Of a stretch of DNA of 64,000 nucleotides, positions 17,746 through 26,139 are shown piece by piece. A program made the position numbers and the translations under genes. The notes under the pieces were generated by a model that saw nothing but the letters and a program-made list of their open reading frames with translations, had not been told where the DNA came from and made no database searches. How positions within the stretch are numbered: position 1 is the stretch's first letter; each line of letters starts with the position of its first letter. Origin of the DNA: Calidihabitans tengchongensis. Its GTDB lineage: Bacteria; Sysuimicrobiota; Sysuimicrobiia; Sysuimicrobiales; Kaftiobacteriaceae. The stretch is from positions 124,001 through 188,000 of the forward strand of contig JAVKIE010000006.1 in the NCBI GenBank assembly GCA_031459615.1, in the 5' to 3' direction.

Positions 17746-20082
17746 TCAGCGCGCCGGCTGGGCGGCCACCGGACCCGCCGGGACCGGCAGGGCCGCCCGG
17801 CGACTGGCCAGCACCGCCGCCCCTACCAGGACCGCCGCGCCGGCGACCACCAGCACCCGCACCGCTGCGGGCAGAGGGCGGGTCACCACCGGGACGATGA
17901 GGATCGCCACCAGGTTCATCACCTTGATGAGCGGGTTGAGGGCGGGGCCGGCGGTGTCCTTGAGAGGGTCGCCGACGGTGTCGCCGATCACCGCCGCCCG
18001 GTGCACCTCCGTGCCTTTGCCACCCAGGTAGCCGTCTTCGATCTTCTTCTTGGCGTTGTCCCACGCCCCGCCGGTGTTGGCCATGAAGACCGCCAGCAGC
18101 TGCGCCGTCAGGATCGCCCCCGCCAGATAGGCCCCCAGGGGCGCCGCCCCCAGGCCGAACCCCACCACAACCGGCGCGCCGATGGCGATCATGCCCGGCC
18201 CCAGCAGCTCCCGCTGGGCCGCCCGGGTGACGATGTCCACGCACCGGGAATAGTCGGGGCGGGCGCGCCCCTCCAGCAGCCCGGGGATCTCCCGGAACTG
18301 ACGGCGGACCTCCTCCACCACCAGGAACGCCGACCGCCCCACAGCCCGGATGAGGAAGGCGGACACCAGGAAGGGCACGGCGCCGCCCGCCAGGAGGCCG
18401 ACGAAAACCAGAGGCAGATTCACCTGAATCCCCACCCGCTCCAGCAGGACGGCGACCGCCCGGGGTCCGGCGCCGGCCACCTCCCCGGCGGTCACGAACA
18501 GCCGCGCCTCGTCCACGAACGACCGGAACAGGGCGATGGCGGCGACGACGGCGGTGGCGATGGCGAATCCCTTGGTGAGGGCCTTGGTCGTGTTGCCCAC
18601 CTGGTCCAGCCGGGCCACGATGCGGCCGGCCCGCTCCTCCTGCCCCACCCCGGACATCTCGAAGATGCCGTTGGCGTTGTCCACGATGGGACCGAAGGTG
18701 TCCATGGCCAGGATGAACCCGGTGGTGGTGAGCAGCCCCAGGCCCGCCAGAGCAATGCCGTAGGCCGCCAGGGCGACCGACCCGCCGAAGATCGTGTACG
18801 AGGCCAGCAGGGTCACCGCGATGGCGCCGATGGCCCACACGGTGCTCTCCAATCCCGTGCCCAGGCCGGTCAGCAGGAGGGTGGCCGCCCCGGTTCGGGA
18901 CGCGTACGCGATCTCGGTCACCGGCCGCCGGTCGGGATGGGTGAAGACCTCGGTCAGCCACCCGATAATCACCGCCAGTACGATCCCCGTCAGGGTGGCC
19001 AGGAAGAACCGCAAGTCGGGCGCTCTGGTGGAGGGATCTGTAAGGTACAGCACATTGACCAGGCCGAAGCCCGCCACCGACAGTCCCGCGGCCGCCCAGA
19101 ACCCCCGGTTGATGGGCCGCATGGGATCGCCCGCGTCCTCGTCCCGGCCGCGAACCAGCCAGGTACCTGCCAGGGAGGCACACACCCCCACCGCCCGCAC
19201 CAGCAGGGGAAAGATGACCAGCTTGAGGGCGAGGTCCCGCGCCGGGCCGGGGCCGCCCGCCCACGCCACGAACGCCGGATCCAGCAGCGTCGCCGCCCCC
19301 AGGATGATGGCCGCCACCAGCGTCACCTCGTAGCTTTCAAACACGTCGGCGGCCATGCCGGCGCAGTCGCCCACGTTGTCGCCCACGTTGTCGGCGATGA
19401 CGGCGGCGTTGCGGGGGTCGTCCTCGGGGATGCCCACCTCCACCTTCCCCACCAGGTCGGCGCCCACGTCGGCGGCCTTGGTGTAGATGCCGCCCCCCAC
19501 CCGCATGAAGGCCGCCACCAGGGACCCGCCGAAGCCGAATCCCACCAGCACCCGCATCGCCTCTTCCCGGAACAACAGGAAGATCACCGTGGCGCCCAGC
19601 AGGCCCAGCCCGACGGTGAACATCCCCGAGATGGTCCCGGCCTGGAAGGCGACCTGCAGAGCGTCCCGGTAACTGCGCCGCGCCGCCTGGGCGACGCGCA
19701 CGTTGCCGGCCACCGCCGAGGTCATCCCCACATACCCCGCGCCGTAGGATGCCAGACACCCCAGCAGGAACGCCGCCGCCACGCCGGCCGCCAGCACCGG
19801 CCGGTCCGCGTAGATGGGGCGGTACAGCAGGTACAATCCTGCGGTCAGAATCGCCACCACCGGCAGCATGGCCCGCAGCTGTCGGTGCAGGTAGGCGAGG
19901 GCACCCTCCTGGATCGCCGACGCCACCCGCACCATCGCCGCCGGACCCGGATCCCGGGCCAGGACGCGCCGGCGCAGCGCCAGGCCGTACGCCAGGGCCA
20001 CGGCGCTGGTGACCAGGACAGCCCACAGAAGAAGAGACTCCGTTGTCCCGAAGCCGGGAAGGACAATCCGGGATTCGCTCAC
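17746..20082 (-). CDS. hppA: Membrane-bound proton-translocating pyrophosphatase, K+-independent type
   Basis: 778 residues, about 16 TM helices. Hydrolyses PPi and pumps H+ (or Na+) outward. Substrate motifs: YTKAADVGADLVGKVE (about 200-215), DNVGDNVGDCAGMAADVFESY (about 231-251) and the C-terminal set TGGAWDNAKKKIEDG, DTVGDPLKDTAGPALNPLIK. At the position that separates the two subfamilies it reads GNTTKALTKG with Lys (residue 500); K+-dependent enzymes have Ala there, so this is the K+-independent class. First gene of a likely two-gene unit with the K+ permease. It suggests use of PPi energy, common in thermophiles and energy-limited bacteria. Confidence 0.96.
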   Translation of the reverse strand: MSESRIVLPGFGTTESLLLWAVLVTSAVALAYGLALRRRVLARDPGPAAMVRVASAIQEGALAYLHRQLRAMLPVVAILTAGLYLLYRPIYADRPVLAAGVAAAFLLGCLASYGAGYVGMTSAVAGNVRVAQAARRSYRDALQVAFQAGTISGMFTVGLGLLGATVIFLLFREEAMRVLVGFGFGGSLVAAFMRVGGGIYTKAADVGADLVGKVEVGIPEDDPRNAAVIADNVGDNVGDCAGMAADVFESYEVTLVAAIILGAATLLDPAFVAWAGGPGPARDLALKLVIFPLLVRAVGVCASLAGTWLVRGRDEDAGDPMRPINRGFWAAAGLSVAGFGLVNVLYLTDPSTRAPDLRFFLATLTGIVLAVIIGWLTEVFTHPDRRPVTEIAYASRTGAATLLLTGLGTGLESTVWAIGAIAVTLLASYTIFGGSVALAAYGIALAGLGLLTTTGFILAMDTFGPIVDNANGIFEMSGVGQEERAGRIVARLDQVGNTTKALTKGFAIATAVVAAIALFRSFVDEARLFVTAGEVAGAGPRAVAVLLERVGIQVNLPLVFVGLLAGGAVPFLVSAFLIRAVGRSAFLVVEEVRRQFREIPGLLEGRARPDYSRCVDIVTRAAQRELLGPGMIAIGAPVVVGFGLGAAPLGAYLAGAILTAQLLAVFMANTGGAWDNAKKKIEDGYLGGKGTEVHRAAVIGDTVGDPLKDTAGPALNPLIKVMNLVAILIVPVVTRPLPAAVRVLVVAGAAVLVGAAVLASRRAALPVPAGPVAAQPAR

Positions 20083-20123
20083 CGCCGCTCCCTCCGGACC
20101 AGACGACCGGCTAGACGCAGGGA

Positions 20124-20129
20124 ATTATA
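20124..20129 (-). promoter_or_regulatory. -10 element of the pyrophosphatase operon
   Basis: Perfect TATAAT on the minus strand, about 41 bases before the ATG at 20082. No matching -35 at 16-18 bases. Confidence 0.6.
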
Positions 20130-20171
20130 GCAGAGGGCAGGACACCGTGCGGGAGCGGCGGGGATCTGCGG

Positions 20172-20375
20172 TCAGGGATCGCGCGGGAGGTCGCGAGACG
20201 CTGCATCGTTCCCCGCGGGCCGGCGGTCGTCGTCCATTGCGGAGCGGAACTCCCGGACAGCCCGCCCCAGGGCCGCTCCGACCTCGGCCAGCCGGTGGGG
20301 ACCGAAGACCAGCAGGGCCACGACCAGGATGACGATCAGTTCCGGCCACCCGACGTTGGGCAGCACACGCCTCAC
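20172..20375 (-). CDS. tatA: Twin-arginine translocase subunit TatA/TatE
   Basis: 67 residues: one TM helix (PELIVILVVALLVF), the FGP hinge, then the amphipathic helix (RLAEVGAALGRAVREFR) and a short charged tail. This is the complete TatA layout for the pore-forming subunit that exports folded proteins with RR signals. No tatC is in the window. It follows the RseB-like gene by nine bases on the same strand, so it appears to be the last gene of the sigma-factor operon. A Tat substrate (multicopper oxidase, 37.3-38.4 kb) is encoded elsewhere in the window. Confidence 0.92.
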   Translation of the reverse strand: MRRVLPNVGWPELIVILVVALLVFGPHRLAEVGAALGRAVREFRSAMDDDRRPAGNDAASRDLPRDP

Positions 20376-20384
20376 CCCCGAGCG

Positions 20385-21434
20385 TCACAGCTGTCGGACC
20401 AGGTCGGACAGCCACGCCAGCAGGTGGTCCCACAGGCGGGGCGCAGCGGCCACCCCCGACCTCCCGGCGGCCGCCACCAGGGAGGACGGCACGACCTCTC
20501 CCACCGCGGTCAGCAGACGACCACCATACGCCCAGTGCGCCAGGGTGCGCAGGCCCAGAGACTGCACCCACACCACCCCTCTCCCGGTCCGCACAGGACG
20601 GCTGTCCCGGGGCGGCCGGGGGATGCGTCCCGCGCGCTGGTACACCACCAGGGTGGCGACCCCGTCGGAGTACACGGTCTGCAGGACCGGGCCTGACGCG
20701 TCGGCCAGGTACGTCCCCACCGGGTGAAATCCCGGAGGCACCGATACCGCCGCCGGAGGTCCTCCCAGCGCCCGCGCGGCATCTCCAGGCGTCACGGCGC
20801 GGACGGCCGGCCCCGCAGTCAGGCGCAGGTCGGGAGGAGGACCGGCCCCCGCCCGCCAGCCCCGGGGACGGAGGTCAAACGAGACCAACGCGGTCAGCTC
20901 GCCCAGCAGGCCTCCGGCAGCCAGGCGCTCGGAGCGCACGACGACGCCGGTCCCGTCGTCCACGATCATCCGCCGCTCCGGACGGTCGCCGTGAACCGGC
21001 CGCAGGCGAATCTCGGTCGCCGACCGGCCGAGCCAGGTCACCGGGCGGGCCTCCACGCGGTAGTTCTCGACAAGCCAGCCGATGTGGCCGCCCTCCACCT
21101 CGTCTTCGTCCGCCAGGAGCGGCGCCGCCGTCCGGACGCCCGTGCGCCGGACGGGATCATACCGGACCTGCTCTCCTCTCCGCCGCAGGACGACCCACCC
21201 CCGCGACCCTCCCACGGGACGGTACTCCAGACGCGTCCACCCGTCCGGGTCGTACTCGACCCTCACCAGGACCGTGCGAACCGCCCGTCCGGTCCACGTG
21301 GCCACCACCTGCTCGCCCGCGTAGGCCACCTGCCGGGGAGCGGCCACCGCGCGCAGCAACGCGGGAGGTACCGAGGACGCCGGGGCCGGGCTCGTCGCGG
21401 CCGCCACCAGCAGCAGACCCCACGCCGTCCGCAT
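20385..21434 (-). CDS. RseB/MucB-like periplasmic or surface regulator of the sigma-E type system
   Basis: 349 residues. Cleavable signal (MRTAWGLLLVAAATSPAPAS), then a LolA-like beta domain (QVAYAGEQVVATW, RVEYDPDGWTRLEYRPVG, IVDDGTGVVVRSERLA) and a second domain (about 225-320: VPPGFHPVGTYLAD, QTVYSDGVATLVVYQRAG) matching the two-domain RseB layout. In E. coli RseB binds the anti-sigma factor RseA and senses lipoprotein or LPS stress. The gene is six bases downstream of the anti-sigma gene, so genetic context supports the assignment. Overall identity to RseB seems low; ligand unknown. Confidence 0.72.
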   Translation of the reverse strand: MRTAWGLLLVAAATSPAPASSVPPALLRAVAAPRQVAYAGEQVVATWTGRAVRTVLVRVEYDPDGWTRLEYRPVGGSRGWVVLRRRGEQVRYDPVRRTGVRTAAPLLADEDEVEGGHIGWLVENYRVEARPVTWLGRSATEIRLRPVHGDRPERRMIVDDGTGVVVRSERLAAGGLLGELTALVSFDLRPRGWRAGAGPPPDLRLTAGPAVRAVTPGDAARALGGPPAAVSVPPGFHPVGTYLADASGPVLQTVYSDGVATLVVYQRAGRIPRPPRDSRPVRTGRGVVWVQSLGLRTLAHWAYGGRLLTAVGEVVPSSLVAAAGRSGVAAAPRLWDHLLAWLSDLVRQL

Positions 21435-21440
21435 GGCCGC

Positions 21441-21899
21441 TCACCGCCCCTCCTCGCCGCGGCGGAACCGGTGGAATTCGTCCGGCAGGGTCCCCAGGTA
21501 CGCCAGGGTGAGGTCAGCCATGGGGTGGGCGGCGGCAAAGACGGCGTGCTGGTGGACGTACCAGGCGCTGACCGACCGGTCGGCGTCGGGGGCGGGGAGG
21601 ACCCGTACCTGGAGCAGCAGCCATCCCGCCGCTGCCGCGGCGGCCGCGGCCGCCAGCCACCGGCCGAGCCGGCGAGAGGAGCGGGGTCGGACATCCAGCC
21701 TGGCGAGAGTGCGCGGAAGCAACGAGGGAGGGGGGGCGCGATGGGGAACAGCGTGAAGCAGGCTCCTCACCGCCTGGAGATCATCCAGGATCCCCCGGCA
21801 TTCCGCGCACTCCGCCAGGTGGGCGGCCACCCCCGCCGCGTCCTCAGGCGACAGCGCGCCGTCCAGGTACCCCGAGAGCAGGTCCGAGGGGTGGCCCAT
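21441..21899 (-). CDS. Anti-sigma factor with zinc-finger (zf-HC2) domain
   Basis: 152 residues. The N-terminal anti-sigma zinc domain reads LLSGYLDGALSPEDAAGVAAHLAECAECRG, with the H-x3-C-x2-C core. A single TM helix (LGRWLAAAAAAAAAGWLLL) and a ~50-residue outer domain follow. It should hold the ECF sigma factor at the membrane. The ATG overlaps the sigma factor stop (ATGA at 21899), the normal translational coupling of such pairs. Confidence 0.9.
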   Translation of the reverse strand: MGHPSDLLSGYLDGALSPEDAAGVAAHLAECAECRGILDDLQAVRSLLHAVPHRAPPPSLLPRTLARLDVRPRSSRRLGRWLAAAAAAAAAGWLLLQVRVLPAPDADRSVSAWYVHQHAVFAAAHPMADLTLAYLGTLPDEFHRFRRGEEGR

Positions 21900-22492
21900 C
21901 ACAGCCCACCTCGCCTGACGGCGTCCACGTAGGGCCGCAGCCACTCCCGCAGCGCCAGCCGGGCCCGGTGCAGCCGCGACCGCACCGTCCCGACCGGACA
22001 CCGCAGGACGGCGGCGGCCTCTTCGTACGACAGCCCCTCCAGATCCACCAGCACCACCACGGCGCGAAACGGCGGCGGCAGCAGCTGCAGGGCCCGCAGG
22101 ACCGGACCGTCCAGCAGCCCGTCCGCCGCCGCGGCGGGGTCGTCGGAGGTGCCGGCCCGTTCCGCCGTCAAGTCGTCCAGCGAGAACATCCGCCGGCGCC
22201 GGTCGCGGCGCACGCGGTCTATGTACGAGTTGTGGATGATGCGGAATAACCAGCTGTCAAACCGCGTGCCGGGCTGGAAACGCCCAAAGGCGCGCCAGGC
22301 CTCCTCGACGGCCTGCTGAAGCAGGTCCTCCGCATCCGGCCGGCGGCCGGCAAGGTGGTACGCGAGCCGGTAGGCGCGGTCCCAGCAGGCAGTCAGCAAG
22401 GCCGCGAAGGCCTCTCGGGATGCCTCCGGGCTCGCCGCCACGCGATCGCCGGCGTCCACGGGCGCTGCCAGTTCCCCGGGCACATCCGACAT
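21899..22492 (-). CDS. ECF (sigma-E type, group 4) RNA polymerase sigma factor
   Basis: 197 residues with region 2 (DRAYRLAYHLAGRRPDAEDLLQQ to FDSWLFRIIHNSYIDRVRR) and region 4 (LRALQLLPPPFRAVVVL, YEEAAAVLRCPVGTVRSRLHRAR). No regions 1.1 or 3, as expected for ECF factors. It heads the unit sigma - anti-sigma - RseB-like - tatA. No AAC-type ECF autoregulatory motif is obvious in the 50 bases upstream. Likely role: envelope or oxidative stress response (inferred from partners). Confidence 0.93.
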   Translation of the reverse strand: MSDVPGELAAPVDAGDRVAASPEASREAFAALLTACWDRAYRLAYHLAGRRPDAEDLLQQAVEEAWRAFGRFQPGTRFDSWLFRIIHNSYIDRVRRDRRRRMFSLDDLTAERAGTSDDPAAAADGLLDGPVLRALQLLPPPFRAVVVLVDLEGLSYEEAAAVLRCPVGTVRSRLHRARLALREWLRPYVDAVRRGGL

Positions 22493-22542
22493 GGCGACCG
22501 GGCGCGGACGTGTCTCCCGCGTCCGTCAACCGTCCCGTCCGC

Positions 22543-22911
22543 TCACCGCACGATGCTGACCGTGGTCGCCTGGTAGGTCGTGGTCTTCCCGCTGCGGACG
22601 ACCGTCCCGACCACCTCCACGGTCTCCCCGACCTTCAGGTCCTTGGCCGATGCCGCCTGGCCCGCCCGGAGGTACCTCGTCTTCGCCGTCTCGAGGATCC
22701 GCAGTCGGGCGTTGACCTTCAGCGTCCCCGCCGTCACCTTCAGGACCTGCACCTGCACCCAGCCCCTCCCCACCTGCAGGACCTTCGCCTGGATGCTGAA
22801 CGGTGCCGGCGCGGCCGTCGCCGCCTGCGCCGCCGGCGGAATCCCGGCCCACACCGCAGCCGCCGCCAGGATCATGGCCACGGCGCCCAGCATACCACTT
22901 GCGCGGATCAT
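22543..22911 (-). CDS. Small secreted protein, predicted OB-like beta barrel (DUF5666-like)
   Basis: 122 residues. Signal peptide MIRASGMLGAVAMILAAAAV ending near PPAAQA, then about 90 residues of short beta strands: FSIQAKVLQVGRGWVQVQVLK, RLRILETAKTRYL, LKVGETVEVVGTVV, YQATTVSIV. The pattern is of a small OB-fold with no catalytic residues seen. Ribosome binding site GGAGGAGAGGAGGGAGGAG is very strong. It lies 50 bases upstream of the sigma factor on the same strand and could be its target or partner; no evidence beyond position. Confidence 0.6.
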   Translation of the reverse strand: MIRASGMLGAVAMILAAAAVWAGIPPAAQAATAAPAPFSIQAKVLQVGRGWVQVQVLKVTAGTLKVNARLRILETAKTRYLRAGQAASAKDLKVGETVEVVGTVVRSGKTTTYQATTVSIVR

Positions 22912-23028
22912 GTCTCCTCCCTCCTCTCCTCCCCCTCCACCCCTTACAGCGACGCCGACGGCGCGGCAGTTCCCCCTCCCGCGCCCGTCCACACCTTGTG
23001 GGCCCTCCGCCTCCGGGGGAGAGAAGAG

Positions 23029-23034
23029 TATAAT
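23029..23034 (+). promoter_or_regulatory. -10 element for the methyltransferase operon
   Basis: Perfect TATAAT only 11 bases before the ATG at 23046. Predicted transcript start is about five bases from the start codon, so little room for a ribosome binding site. No TTGACA-like -35. Confidence 0.6.
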
Positions 23035-23045
23035 GGGCGTGACCC

Positions 23046-23660
23046 ATGATCGCCGCCGCGGCCACCGACCTGGGCTACCTGCTGCTGGCGCTGGCCGATG
23101 TCCCCGCCGTGCACGTCCTGGCCGCCCGGTGGAGCCGGCGTCGTTACGCCCGTCTGGCGGCGGGCTACGATGCGCACATCGCCTGCTGCCCCCACTACGG
23201 GATCGCGCTGGACGACGCGTTGTCGGTGGTGGATGTCTCGCCGCGGCGGATTCTGGACGTGAGCACCGGCACGGGATTTGCCGCCTCAGCCCTGGCGCGG
23301 CGGTTTCCGGCGGCGTCGGTGGTGGCGTGCGATCTGTCGCTGCCCATGCTGCTCCGCGCCCGGGGGCGCCTGCCCGGACTCGGGCTGGTGTGTGCCGACG
23401 CCGGCCGGTTGCCGTTTGCCGACGGCGCGTTCGACCTGGTAGTGCAGCACAACGCGCCCCCGCCCATCGGCGAGCTCGCCCGGGTCGTGGCCGCGGGTGG
23501 CCGCCTGGTCGTGGCCTTCTCGTCCGCCGGGACCCTGCCGGACTGGCTGCGGGCCGCCGTGGTGCAGCGCCTGCGGGGCCGTGGGCTGCAGGTCATCAGC
23601 CACCGGCGGGTGGGCGACGGGTGGTACGCGCTGGCCGGACGCCCCGGGGTGCGCCGATGA
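23046..23660 (+). CDS. Class I SAM-dependent methyltransferase
   Basis: 204 residues with a Rossmann methyltransferase fold: motif I ILDVSTGTGFAASAL (about 69-83), acidic residue after beta 2 (VVACDLS), motif around VCADAGRLPFADGAFDLVV, and an N-terminal hydrophobic helix (TDLGYLLLALADVPAVHVL) that may lean on the membrane. The motif IV region reads QHNAPPP. Stop overlaps the ATG of the next gene (ATGA), so it is coupled to the GT2 - PIG-L fusion; a shared glycolipid or small-molecule glycoside pathway is a fair inference. Substrate unknown. Confidence 0.85.
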   Translation: MIAAAATDLGYLLLALADVPAVHVLAARWSRRRYARLAAGYDAHIACCPHYGIALDDALSVVDVSPRRILDVSTGTGFAASALARRFPAASVVACDLSLPMLLRARGRLPGLGLVCADAGRLPFADGAFDLVVQHNAPPPIGELARVVAAGGRLVVAFSSAGTLPDWLRAAVVQRLRGRGLQVISHRRVGDGWYALAGRPGVRR

Positions 23661-25228
23661 AGGCCTCGGTGGTCATCGCCGCCCTGAACGAGGAACCCAC
23701 CATCGGCGAGGTCGTCCGGGCGGCCCGGGCGGCGTCGCATGTGGCGGAAGTGATCGTGGTGTCCGACGGGTCCTCCGACGGCACGGCTCAGGCCGCCCGG
23801 CGGGCCGGCGCCGACGTGGTGGTGGAGCTTTCCCGGACCGTGGGCAAGGCCGGGGCCGTGCTGGCCGGGGCGGCCCGGGCGCACCACGCGGTCACGGTGC
23901 TGCTGGATGCCGATCTGCTCGGCCTGCGCCCGGACCACGTGGATGCCCTGGCCTCCCCCGTGCTGACCGGGGAAGCCGACATGGTCGTCGGGACCCTGGG
24001 TGGGGACCGGCTGCAGGCGGTCCTGCCCGGCCTCAGCGGACAGCGGGCTCTTCCGACCTGGGTCCTGCTGGCCCACCCGCACCTCCAGCGGGTGGGCTTC
24101 GGACTGGAGCGCTTCCTCAACGGGCTGGCGCGGCGGGGCCGGTGGCAAGTGGCCGACATCGTCCTGGATGGCGTGTCCCACCGGCGCAAGGAAGACAAGT
24201 ACGGGCTGGTCAGGGGCTACCGGGCGAAGCTGCGGGCGGCGGAGGAGATTGCGCTGCCCTCTCCGGTGGTGCGCCGCGCGGCGACGGCGCGCCGGGTCGG
24301 TCCGGCGGTGGCGGTGGTGGTGGTCATGGTGCACGTGCTGTGGGGACTGTTCGCGGGGCCGACGTCGGCGGCCCACCTGGGCCAGGTGCCCTCGCCGCGG
24401 CCCACCGACCGCGTCCTGGTGGTGGCCGCCCACAGCGACGACGAGACGCTGGGCGCGGGCGGCTATATGGCCGCCGCCCGGCGGGCCGGTGCCGCCGTGA
24501 CGGTGGTGATCGTCACCAACGGCGACGGAAACCGGCTGTCGGCGGCGCTCCTGGGCCGGCGGCCGCGCCCGCGGCCCGCCGACTATCTGCGCGAGGGACG
24601 CCTCCGGCAGCGGGAGTCGCTGCTGGCCCTCCAGCGCCTGGGGGTGCCCGCCGGCTCCGTGGTCTTCCTGGGCTATCCCGACCGCGGCCTGGACAGGCTC
24701 CTCACCGACCACTGGGACCGCGGCCGCCCGTACACCTCGCCGTTCACCCGGGTGTCCGCGTCTCCCTACGGTCACGCCTACCGCCCCGGCTCCCCCTACA
24801 CCGGCGAAGACCTGGTGGATGTGCTGGCCGAGGTGACCCTCCGGGTGCGGCCCACCGTGGTCATCACCCACGCGCTCGCGGATGAGCATCCGGACCACCA
24901 GGCCGTGCACACCTTTGTGACGCTGGCGCTGGACCGTGCGGCCGCCGCGGGCCTGAGCCGACCCCGCCGCTACGGGGTGCTCATCCACGCCCCCGACTTC
25001 CCCCGGCCGCTGCGGTACGCGCCGAACCGCCCGCTGCTGCCTCCGCCCCGCCTGCGGGATGCCGTGCGGTGGGCGTCGTACCCGCTGTCCCCGGACCTGC
25101 TGGCCGCCAAGCACCTCGCGCTGCAGGCGTATCGGAGCCAGTACGACAGCCCCTACCTGCGGTTGCTGCTCAACGGCTTCCAGCGTCAGAACGAACTGTT
25201 CATCGAGGAGCCTCCCCCGGCCCGATGA
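23657..25228 (+). CDS. Fusion: family 2 glycosyltransferase + PIG-L/LmbE deacetylase
   Basis: 523 residues in two enzymatic halves. Residues 1 to ~215 are a GT-A fold: VVIAALNEEPTIGEVV, VVSDGSSDGTAQAA and DAD (in VLLDADLLG), typical of polyprenyl-phosphate or glucosyl transferases. A TM helix follows (VAVVVVMVHVLWGLFA, ~215-235). Residues ~250-470 are a PIG-L zinc deacetylase with AHSDDETLGAGG (about 256-267) and the second zinc motif EHPDHQAVHT (about 410). PIG-L enzymes remove N-acetyl from GlcNAc conjugates (GPI, mycothiol, bacillithiol, teicoplanin). I infer glycosyl transfer then deacetylation on one product, or opposite membrane faces if the TM is real. Coupled to genes on both sides by ATGA overlaps. 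Confidence 0.88.
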   Translation: MKASVVIAALNEEPTIGEVVRAARAASHVAEVIVVSDGSSDGTAQAARRAGADVVVELSRTVGKAGAVLAGAARAHHAVTVLLDADLLGLRPDHVDALASPVLTGEADMVVGTLGGDRLQAVLPGLSGQRALPTWVLLAHPHLQRVGFGLERFLNGLARRGRWQVADIVLDGVSHRRKEDKYGLVRGYRAKLRAAEEIALPSPVVRRAATARRVGPAVAVVVVMVHVLWGLFAGPTSAAHLGQVPSPRPTDRVLVVAAHSDDETLGAGGYMAAARRAGAAVTVVIVTNGDGNRLSAALLGRRPRPRPADYLREGRLRQRESLLALQRLGVPAGSVVFLGYPDRGLDRLLTDHWDRGRPYTSPFTRVSASPYGHAYRPGSPYTGEDLVDVLAEVTLRVRPTVVITHALADEHPDHQAVHTFVTLALDRAAAAGLSRPRRYGVLIHAPDFPRPLRYAPNRPLLPPPRLRDAVRWASYPLSPDLLAAKHLALQAYRSQYDSPYLRLLLNGFQRQNELFIEEPPPAR

Positions 25229-26139
25229 GCCCGGTCGGTCCGGTCGTTCCGGCCGACCGCCGGGGCCCCGCGCTGGTGGCGGCCGCGGCGGTCCTGTGGG
25301 GCAGCCTGGGCATGGCCGGCCGGGTGGCCTTTGCGGCCGGCGTGCAGCCCCTGGAGGCGGCCTTCTACCGGGCGGCGATGGCCTTCGTCGTTCTGCTGGC
25401 GCTGACCGCCCGCGCGCATCCGCGGCAGCTGCGGGTGCGGACTTCCGACCTGCCGCTGTTCGCCGTCTTCGGACTGGTCAGCTTTGCCGCCTTCTTCTTC
25501 GTGTACCTGTACGCCATCAGGGAAACCTCGGTGGCGACCGCTGCGCTGCTGCTGTACACCGCGCCGGCGTTCGTGGTCCTGCTGTCGGCGGCGGTGTTCG
25601 GCGAGCGCCTCACCGCCCGCAGGGCGGCCGCGGTGGCGCTGGCATTCGCGGGATGCGCGCTGGTGGTGAGCGGCGGACACCTGTCCACCCTGCGGGTGCC
25701 CGTGCGCGGGGCGCTGGCCGGGCTGGCGGCGGGGCTGACGTATGCCCTCTACAGCATCCTGGGCAAGATCGCCCTCTCCCGGTACCCCCCGATGCCCACC
25801 CTCACCTACGGTCTGGGTGTCGGAGCGGTGACGCTGGGGACGGCGGCGGCTGCCGCGGGGCAGATCGGTACCGACCATCCCCCCCAGGCGTGGGCGGCCC
25901 TCGCGTACCTCGCGGTGGCGGCGACGGCGGCTCCGCAGCTGCTGTACCTGGCCGGACTGCGCGTGCTCGAACCCGGCCGGGCCAGCCTCATCGCCACCCT
26001 GGAGCCGGTGGTCGCCGCCGTGCTGGGAGTCCTTCTCCTGCACGAACCCCTGACTCCGGCCCAGGCGGTGGGGGGGCTGATGGTCCTCAGCGCCGTGTGG
26101 GCGTCCCGACCGGTGCGCCCCGCATCCGGCGGAGGGTAG
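25225..26139 (+). CDS. EamA/DMT-family transporter
   Basis: 304 residues, ten TM helices as two EamA repeats: the first opens with LVAAAAVLWGSLGMAGRVAF, the second with LAGLAAGLTYALYSILGKIA. The repeat-end signature (LYTAPAFVVLLSAAVFGERLT; ATLEPVVAAVLGVLLLHEPLT) is present in both halves. Family members export metabolites or amino acids. ATG overlaps the fusion gene stop, so it is the third gene of the unit. Its 3' end overlaps the convergent MFS gene by 53 bases. Confidence 0.88.
   Translation: MSPVGPVVPADRRGPALVAAAAVLWGSLGMAGRVAFAAGVQPLEAAFYRAAMAFVVLLALTARAHPRQLRVRTSDLPLFAVFGLVSFAAFFFVYLYAIRETSVATAALLLYTAPAFVVLLSAAVFGERLTARRAAAVALAFAGCALVVSGGHLSTLRVPVRGALAGLAAGLTYALYSILGKIALSRYPPMPTLTYGLGVGAVTLGTAAAAAGQIGTDHPPQAWAALAYLAVAATAAPQLLYLAGLRVLEPGRASLIATLEPVVAAVLGVLLLHEPLTPAQAVGGLMVLSAVWASRPVRPASGGG

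Noticed and set aside
17746..20082. K+-dependent class of pyrophosphatase
   Set aside because: The deciding residue is Lys (GNTTK), the mark of the K+-independent class.
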